Shown: positions 7,177 through 10,620 of the stretch, piece after piece | Layout of the letters: every line of letters begins with the position of its first letter | Numbering within the stretch: the first letter of the stretch is position 1 | Assembly (NCBI GenBank): GCA_046597185.1 | Contig: JBKJLF010000320.1 | Span: forward strand, 1-10,620 | From: CAMBDR01 sp046597185 | Lineage (GTDB): Bacteria > Pseudomonadota > Gammaproteobacteria > Burkholderiales > Burkholderiaceae_D | Direction of reading: 5' to 3' | Length of the DNA stretch: 10,620 nucleotides | Program-made: the position numbers and the translations under genes | The notes under the pieces: generated by a model | What the model was told of the DNA's origin: nothing | The model's input: the letters and a program-made list of their open reading frames with translations, nothing else | The model's database searches: none

Positions 7177-7215
7177 CGGGTTTATTCTGCGGGTTTATTC
7201 TACGGGTTTATTCTT
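7177..7215. repeat. 13-bp tandem repeat, three units, at the DUF2288 gene end
   Basis: Three head-to-tail units, 7177-7189, 7190-7202 and 7203-7215, each CGGGTTTATTCT plus one variable base. The array covers the last codons and the stop of the minus-strand DUF2288 gene and extends into the spacer. Each unit carries TTTATTC, so on the minus strand every copy supplies a possible stop (TAA) in one frame. The unit length equals that of the cphB leader array, but the sequence is different. Confidence 0.92.
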
Positions 7216-7542
7216 TTGTACCAGTACCCATGGGTTGACCACCACCGCCCATAACTGCGCCGCCGGGTCCAACCAGGCTTGCGCCTGGGCATCACTGACC
7301 TTGCCAAGTTGCTGGCCGGCAAGCCATTCTTGCACCCTGGCACTGTCATCCAGGGAAATGCACAGCGCCACTTCGATCAAATCCAATTCATCACTCACCC
7401 ACAACACATTGCCCGCCGCAAATTGGCGTAATAATTCTTGCCATGGAATGCGCGCCGTTTCCTGATTGAGTTTTTTGCGTCGTGCCTGCAGCTCATTTTG
7501 CATCTGATTTTGTATATGATTGCGTTCGTTCTGCTGCTTCAT
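7195..7542 (-). CDS. DUF2288 family protein
   Basis: About 115 residues from ATG 7542. The core from KKLNQETARIPWQELLRQF through AAGNVLWVSDELDLIEVAL to GKVSDAQAQAWL and LWAVVVNPWVLVQK is the DUF2288 signature along its length. The function of this family is not known. No signal peptide or membrane helix is seen. An in-frame start 22 codons upstream exists (7608), but ATG 7542 has AGGA at 6 nt and gives the usual length of roughly 100 residues. The extra N-terminal residues (MKQQNERNHIQNQMQNELQA) are polar and glutamine-rich, possibly a short helix. The gene is divergent from birA, with 84 bp between their starts. The C-terminal codons are built from a 13-bp tandem repeat, so the tail NKPVE is probably not conserved. 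Confidence 0.85.
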   Translation of the reverse strand: MKQQNERNHIQNQMQNELQARRKKLNQETARIPWQELLRQFAAGNVLWVSDELDLIEVALCISLDDSARVQEWLAGQQLGKVSDAQAQAWLDPAAQLWAVVVNPWVLVQKNKPVE

Positions 7543-7565
7543 CCTGTATCCTGTCGAAATGGTCG

Positions 7566-7593
7566 GCCATACTGATCGACCTGCACTGTTCAA
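7566..7593 (-). promoter_or_regulatory. possible promoter for the DUF2288 gene
   Basis: Reading the minus strand, TTGAAC (7593-7588) and TATGGC (7571-7566) are 16 bp apart and lie just upstream of the AGGA ribosome binding site. The -35 matches consensus at four of six positions, while the -10 is poor. I see no comparably clear promoter for birA on the plus strand in the same spacer. Confidence 0.3.
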
Positions 7594-7626
7594 CCTGACC
7601 CGCGCCATTTATTCAGGAAGTCAATT

Positions 7627-8442
7627 ATGCAAACCGTATTTTCAGCGGCACAAATTGCTGCACATTGTACTCAAAAGACGCGCATAGCGGTAGCGATTGA
7701 AGTCGTTTCCGAAACCGGATCGACCAATCTTGATTTATTGGCACGCCTGCAAGGGGCACCCATCACCATGCTCAAACAAGCCACGCTACTGCTTGCCGAA
7801 CGGCAAACCCAGGGCAAGGGGCGCGCCGGGCGGGTTTGGCATTCTGCCAGCAGCGCAATAGATGGCAGCAGTTTAACCTTTTCTTTGGCCTGGCCGTTTT
7901 CCCGCAGCTTGCAAGAATTGGTGGGCTTGCCCTTGGCAGTGGGCGTGGCGGTAGCTCAAGCACTGGAGGCGCAAGCGGTACGGGTGCAATTGAAGTGGCC
8001 CAATGATATTTTGCGCGACGGGCAAAAACTGGGCGGTATTTTAATCGCCAGCGTCAGCCAAAGCGCCGATCTGCAATGGGCGGTAATTGGGGTCGGCTTG
8101 AATTTGGCGGTATCGGCAGCGCTGGAAGCCCAAATTGGCCATAAAGTGGCCGATGCCCGTTGGCTGGCACAACAGGATGGCAATTTACTCATGGCGACCT
8201 TGCTCGATCATTTGGTGGCGGTATTGCAAACCTTTGAACAAACCGGCATGGCCGCCTTTGTCGATTCTTGGCAGCAATGGCATGCGCACCAGGGCATGGC
8301 GGTGCAAATTATTGATCAAGGCCAGCTTTTACATCAGGGCGTGGCCATCGGGGTCGATCCATCAGGGCGCTTGCTGCTCGAAACAAAGCAAGGCCAGGTG
8401 GCGGTATTGGCGGGTGATGTCTCGTTACGGGGGCAGGCATGA
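7627..8442 (+). CDS. birA: biotin-[acetyl-CoA carboxylase] ligase, catalytic domain only
   Basis: A 271-residue biotin-protein ligase that activates biotin to biotinyl-5'-AMP and transfers it to the lysine of the biotin carboxyl carrier protein, in the cytoplasm. Motifs: GSTN (31-34), GKGRAGRVWHS (63-73; the biotin-adenylate loop, GRGRRGR in E. coli), LKWPNDIL (122-129), KLGGILI (134-140, with the catalytic-region lysine) and GVGLN (155-159). The small C-terminal domain ends in GDVSLR (263-268). The N-terminal winged-helix DNA-binding domain of E. coli BirA is missing: the catalytic fold starts within about 25 residues. This enzyme therefore should not repress a biotin operon (class I ligase). 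AGGAAG (7615-7620) lies 6 nt before the ATG. The stop overlaps the coaX start as ATGA, so the two genes are translationally coupled. Confidence 0.95.
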   Translation: MQTVFSAAQIAAHCTQKTRIAVAIEVVSETGSTNLDLLARLQGAPITMLKQATLLLAERQTQGKGRAGRVWHSASSAIDGSSLTFSLAWPFSRSLQELVGLPLAVGVAVAQALEAQAVRVQLKWPNDILRDGQKLGGILIASVSQSADLQWAVIGVGLNLAVSAALEAQIGHKVADARWLAQQDGNLLMATLLDHLVAVLQTFEQTGMAAFVDSWQQWHAHQGMAVQIIDQGQLLHQGVAIGVDPSGRLLLETKQGQVAVLAGDVSLRGQA

Positions 8443-9257
8443 TGCGTTTATTGATTGATGCAGGCAATACCCGAATCAAATGGGCCACCGTTGCCCCCGG
8501 TGCAGACTTGGCCGCGTGGGCGCAATCGGGTGTGCTGGAGTATGACACAGCGGCCACAAAAGACGCAGCAGAGGCCATAGACCCAACCCAGCTCGCACTG
8601 GCGCAATGGCAACAAGCCGCCATTAGCGCGGTGTGGATCAGCAATGTGGCGGGCAATAAGGTGCGGCAACATTGGCAAACCACGCTACAACAAGGCTTGG
8701 GCCCGGCCGTTGCGCTACATTGGTTTGCCTCCAGCCCGATGGCGGGGGGGCTCAAAAACGGTTACCGCGAACCGGGCCAACTCGGCTGCGACCGTTTTGC
8801 CGCCGCCATCGCGGCGCGCGCACGCTATCCGGCACGCGCCATCCTGGTGGCCAATTGCGGCACCGCCACCACGCTGGATGCGATCAGCCCGGATGGCTGC
8901 TTTATCGGCGGCATGATTTTACCGGGCCTGCTCACCATGACCCATTCACTCAAGCGCCAAACCGCGCAATTACCCGAGGTGACCATGCAAGCCCACCTGG
9001 ATTCGGCCAACCGGACAGAATTTATCCCGCAATTGGCCAACCATACCGATGCGGCCATCATTAGCGGTTGTATTACCGCCCAAATCGGCGCAATTGATCA
9101 CGCTTTATGCTTGTTGCGCGCCCAATTTGGCGATACGCTGTGTATACTCTCGGGTGGCGCGGCACAAGTCATTGGCGCGGCATTTTCCGAACCACACCAG
9201 GTGATTGACCATTTAGTATTGCAAGGCTTGCAAGTTGTTGCTGATTTTCACGACTGA
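8439..9257 (+). CDS. coaX: type III pantothenate kinase
   Basis: A 272-residue type III pantothenate kinase, the first step of coenzyme A synthesis: ATP-dependent phosphorylation of pantothenate. It belongs to the ASKHA fold. Motifs: phosphate-binding LIDAGNTRIKW (5-15), NGYREPGQLGCDRF (107-120), with the Gly-x-Asp-Arg that contacts pantothenate, NCGTATTLDAI (139-149), GGMILPGL (157-164), and late ATP-site glycines SGCITAQIGAID (209-220) and LSGGAAQVIG (237-246). Length fits the family. A second ATG at 8442 is an alternative start one codon later. The ATGA overlap with birA is the usual betaproteobacterial pairing. In Bordetella the homolog was named Baf. A G7 tract (8744-8750) lies inside the coding sequence. 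Confidence 0.95.
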   Translation: MMRLLIDAGNTRIKWATVAPGADLAAWAQSGVLEYDTAATKDAAEAIDPTQLALAQWQQAAISAVWISNVAGNKVRQHWQTTLQQGLGPAVALHWFASSPMAGGLKNGYREPGQLGCDRFAAAIAARARYPARAILVANCGTATTLDAISPDGCFIGGMILPGLLTMTHSLKRQTAQLPEVTMQAHLDSANRTEFIPQLANHTDAAIISGCITAQIGAIDHALCLLRAQFGDTLCILSGGAAQVIGAAFSEPHQVIDHLVLQGLQVVADFHD

Positions 9258-9285
9258 AGCTGCTTGCATCAACCCAGGATCGATG

Positions 9286-10002
9286 ATGAAATTTTTTTTA
9301 TTCTTGTTAGTGTTAGCCAATGGTGGCTTATTTGCTTACCATCAGGGTTATTTGCAAGAAATTTTCCCCAACAACCACGAGCCGCAGCGCATGACGCGTC
9401 AATTAAACGCAGAAAAAATCCGTTTGCTGGCGGCTGATCAAGCCTTACAAACATCACCAACGACTGCCTCAGATGCCAGCACATCGGCCAGCACATCGGC
9501 CAGCGCCAGCCACAACGCCAACAGCCCACAGGAAACCATTGCCTGCCTCGAAATTGGTGACTTTTCAGTGGCCGAAGCCAAGCGTTTTGAAACTGGCTTG
9601 ACCCCACTGGCGCTGGGGGACAGGCAAACCCGGCGCAATGTGCCGGAAATCTCCAGTTATATTGTGTATATTCCCCCACTGGCCAACAAAGAAGCGGCGG
9701 ATAAAAAAGCCAGTGAATTACGTGGCTTAAAAGTGAGTGATTTCTTTATTATCAACGACCCTAATTCGGCATTAAGGTGGAGTATTGCTTTGGGCACCTT
9801 TAAAACCAAGCTGGCCGCTTCCAGCCATCTGGAAATTTTAAGCAAGCAAGGCGTGCGCAGCGCGGTACTGGGGACGCGTAATAGCAACTCGGGCAAGGTG
9901 GCCTATCAATTACATGGCATTACGCCTGAATTGAAAACCAAAATCGATAATTTGACCAAAGACTTGGCCAATCAGCAGCAAAGAGCGTGCAGCAAGCCCT
10001 AG
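9286..10002 (+). CDS. membrane-anchored SPOR-domain-like protein
   Basis: About 238 residues. A short cytoplasmic start is followed by one hydrophobic segment (KFFLFLLVLANGGLFAY, residues 2-18), a charged region, a Ser/Thr/Ala-rich linker (about 55-85, partly two 12-bp DNA repeats) and a conserved block CLEIGDF (87-93). The C-terminal region, about 120-200, has SYIVYIPPL, then DFFIIND, then RWSIALGTF and the HLEILSKQGVRSAVL helix-strand, the layout of a SPOR domain, which binds denuded peptidoglycan glycan strands at division sites. It should sit in the inner membrane with the SPOR domain in the periplasm. AGGA at 9276-9279 is 6 nt before ATG 9286, so this start is preferred over ATG 9283. 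It lies 28 nt after coaX and is probably in the same operon, an order common in betaproteobacteria. Its specific partner is unknown. Confidence 0.82.
   Translation: MKFFLFLLVLANGGLFAYHQGYLQEIFPNNHEPQRMTRQLNAEKIRLLAADQALQTSPTTASDASTSASTSASASHNANSPQETIACLEIGDFSVAEAKRFETGLTPLALGDRQTRRNVPEISSYIVYIPPLANKEAADKKASELRGLKVSDFFIINDPNSALRWSIALGTFKTKLAASSHLEILSKQGVRSAVLGTRNSNSGKVAYQLHGITPELKTKIDNLTKDLANQQQRACSKP
9478..9501 (+). repeat. two 12-bp repeats in the SPOR protein linker
   Basis: AGCACATCGGCC occurs twice head to tail (9478-9489, 9490-9501), encoding STSA STSA in the low-complexity linker between membrane anchor and SPOR region. It is in frame, so length change would be tolerated. Confidence 0.85.
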
Positions 10003-10199
10003 CCAAGAAGAAAAAACACCTGCCCTTGCGCGGACAGACATTCATTTTTTGGGTTTATTTAGCGGATTATGTAAAAAATCGCTTGCGCTAACAAGTTACC
10101 TTCGCGTAGAATGCGTCGTTTCTTTTGTCCAACAATTGCGCCGCCGCATTATTTCAAACTTGAATCATTCTGTCGCGTCGCGTTAGCCAGGTATTTTTA
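10003..10199. other. AT-rich spacer between SPOR and RHS genes
   Basis: No gene is seen in these 197 bp. A weak imperfect stem (CTGCCC with GGACAG, about 10020-10037) followed by a T run (TTTTTT, 10045-10050) could act as a terminator for the birA operon, but the stem has a mismatch and a gap before the T run. A candidate promoter for the next gene is listed separately. Confidence 0.4.
10083..10112 (+). promoter_or_regulatory. candidate promoter of the RHS gene
   Basis: TTGCGC (10083-10088) and TAGAAT (10107-10112) are 18 bp apart. The -10 matches five of six consensus positions, the -35 only three. It would give a leader of about 80 nt before the ATG at 10200. Confidence 0.4.
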
Positions 10200-10620
10200 A
10201 TGACATTTCCACGTTCCACCCTCAGTGTGTTGATTGCCCTGTTGTTTTCTGAAAGTGTTAGCGCTGCCTCCTTGTATCAAGAGGAAGGCAAACTCATCCG
10301 TGCGCCGCGTGCCATGGGCGTGTTGGGCGACAACTTGTTTGGTGATGAAACCAATTACTACAATGGCAGCTTGTCGTTTGCTCAAACCGATGTCAGCCTG
10401 CCGGGCAACAATGCCCTCCCGATGGCGGTGACAAGGCGTTTTTCGACTGGTCATGAAAAAATCCCGATAGGTCACTTTGGAAATTGGGATCTGGACATTC
10501 CGCACCTGTACGGCACCTTTGCCCCTGGTGGTTGGCTCTCACATAGTACTGCGGATGCAAACAAAAAACTACGGTGCACCCATTTTGGCGCCCCGCCCTT
10601 GGCTCTTGGCACCAGTGGTG
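10200..10620 (+). CDS. secreted RHS/YD-repeat protein, N-terminal part (continues past window)
   Basis: Open from ATG 10200 to the window edge (140 codons, no stop). Residues 1-22 look like a signal peptide (LSVLIALLF core, SVSA before a likely cleavage site), so the product is exported. The mature start reads GVLGDNLFGDETNYYNGSLS (40-59), DVSLPGNNALPMAVTRRFST (64-83) and HFGNWDLDIPHLYGTFAPGG (92-111). This is the characteristic N-terminal domain of large proteobacterial RHS/YD-repeat wall-associated-type proteins, which usually continue for well over a thousand residues and end in a variable, sometimes toxic, domain. The repeats and C-terminus are outside the window, so toxin function cannot be judged. 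AGG at 10189-10191 is 8 nt before the ATG. The gene has its own spacer and probably its own promoter. Confidence 0.85.
   Translation, partial: MTFPRSTLSVLIALLFSESVSAASLYQEEGKLIRAPRAMGVLGDNLFGDETNYYNGSLSFAQTDVSLPGNNALPMAVTRRFSTGHEKIPIGHFGNWDLDIPHLYGTFAPGGWLSHSTADANKKLRCTHFGAPPLALGTSG

Noticed and set aside
8309..8755. Minus-strand 148-codon open frame opposite birA and coaX
   Set aside because: It spans the junction of two well-supported plus-strand genes and shows no family motif.
10061..10083. Stem between AGCGGATT and AATCGCT as a terminator
   Set aside because: The stem has a bulge and is not followed by a T run.

Overview
This window most likely comes from a betaproteobacterium. The evidence is indirect: a cphB-cphA-cphA' cyanophycin cluster next to a birA-coaX-SPOR operon, which is a gene order I associate with Betaproteobacteria, plus small DUF4404 and DUF2288 family proteins. 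Coding regions are moderately GC-rich, while the spacers (for example 550-680 and 10003-10199) are AT-rich. The genus cannot be read from the sequence.

Layout. Positions 1-1100 hold no intact gene and look like debris. There is a possible frame-broken RHS-like fragment on the minus strand (about 1-290) and a clear remnant of an AAA-ATPase-like gene on the plus strand (722-935). From 1071 to 6820 lies the cyanophycin cluster: a sigma70-type promoter (1071-1098), a 13-bp tandem repeat array in the presumed 5' UTR (1149-1213), cyanophycinase cphB (1223-2065), cyanophycin synthetase cphA (2094-4889), and a second, shorter synthetase paralog (4886-6820). The paralog lacks the ATP-grasp domain and seems to start at a CTG codon overlapping the cphA stop. 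Two small minus-strand genes follow, DUF4404 (6842-7117) and DUF2288 (7195-7542), with a second 13-bp tandem repeat across the end of the DUF2288 gene. Divergently from these runs a housekeeping operon: a stand-alone biotin-protein ligase (7627-8442), type III pantothenate kinase coaX (8439-9257, ATGA overlap) and a membrane-anchored SPOR protein (9286-10002). At the right edge, a secreted RHS/YD-repeat protein begins at 10200 and runs out of the window.

How the genes work together. CphA would polymerise Asp and Arg into cyanophycin, an intracellular nitrogen reserve, using an ATP-grasp site for the Asp backbone and a Mur-ligase-like site for the Arg side chain. CphB, which has no signal peptide, would mobilise the polymer in the cytoplasm to beta-Asp-Arg. 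The paralog keeps only the N-terminal region and an apparently intact Mur-ligase domain, so it may assist or modify side-chain addition; its real role is unknown. No isoaspartyl dipeptidase is in the window, so the last degradation step must be encoded elsewhere. The most interesting points are the domain-deleted synthetase paralog and its CTG start, the leader repeat array upstream of cphB, and the decayed AAA-ATPase gene.
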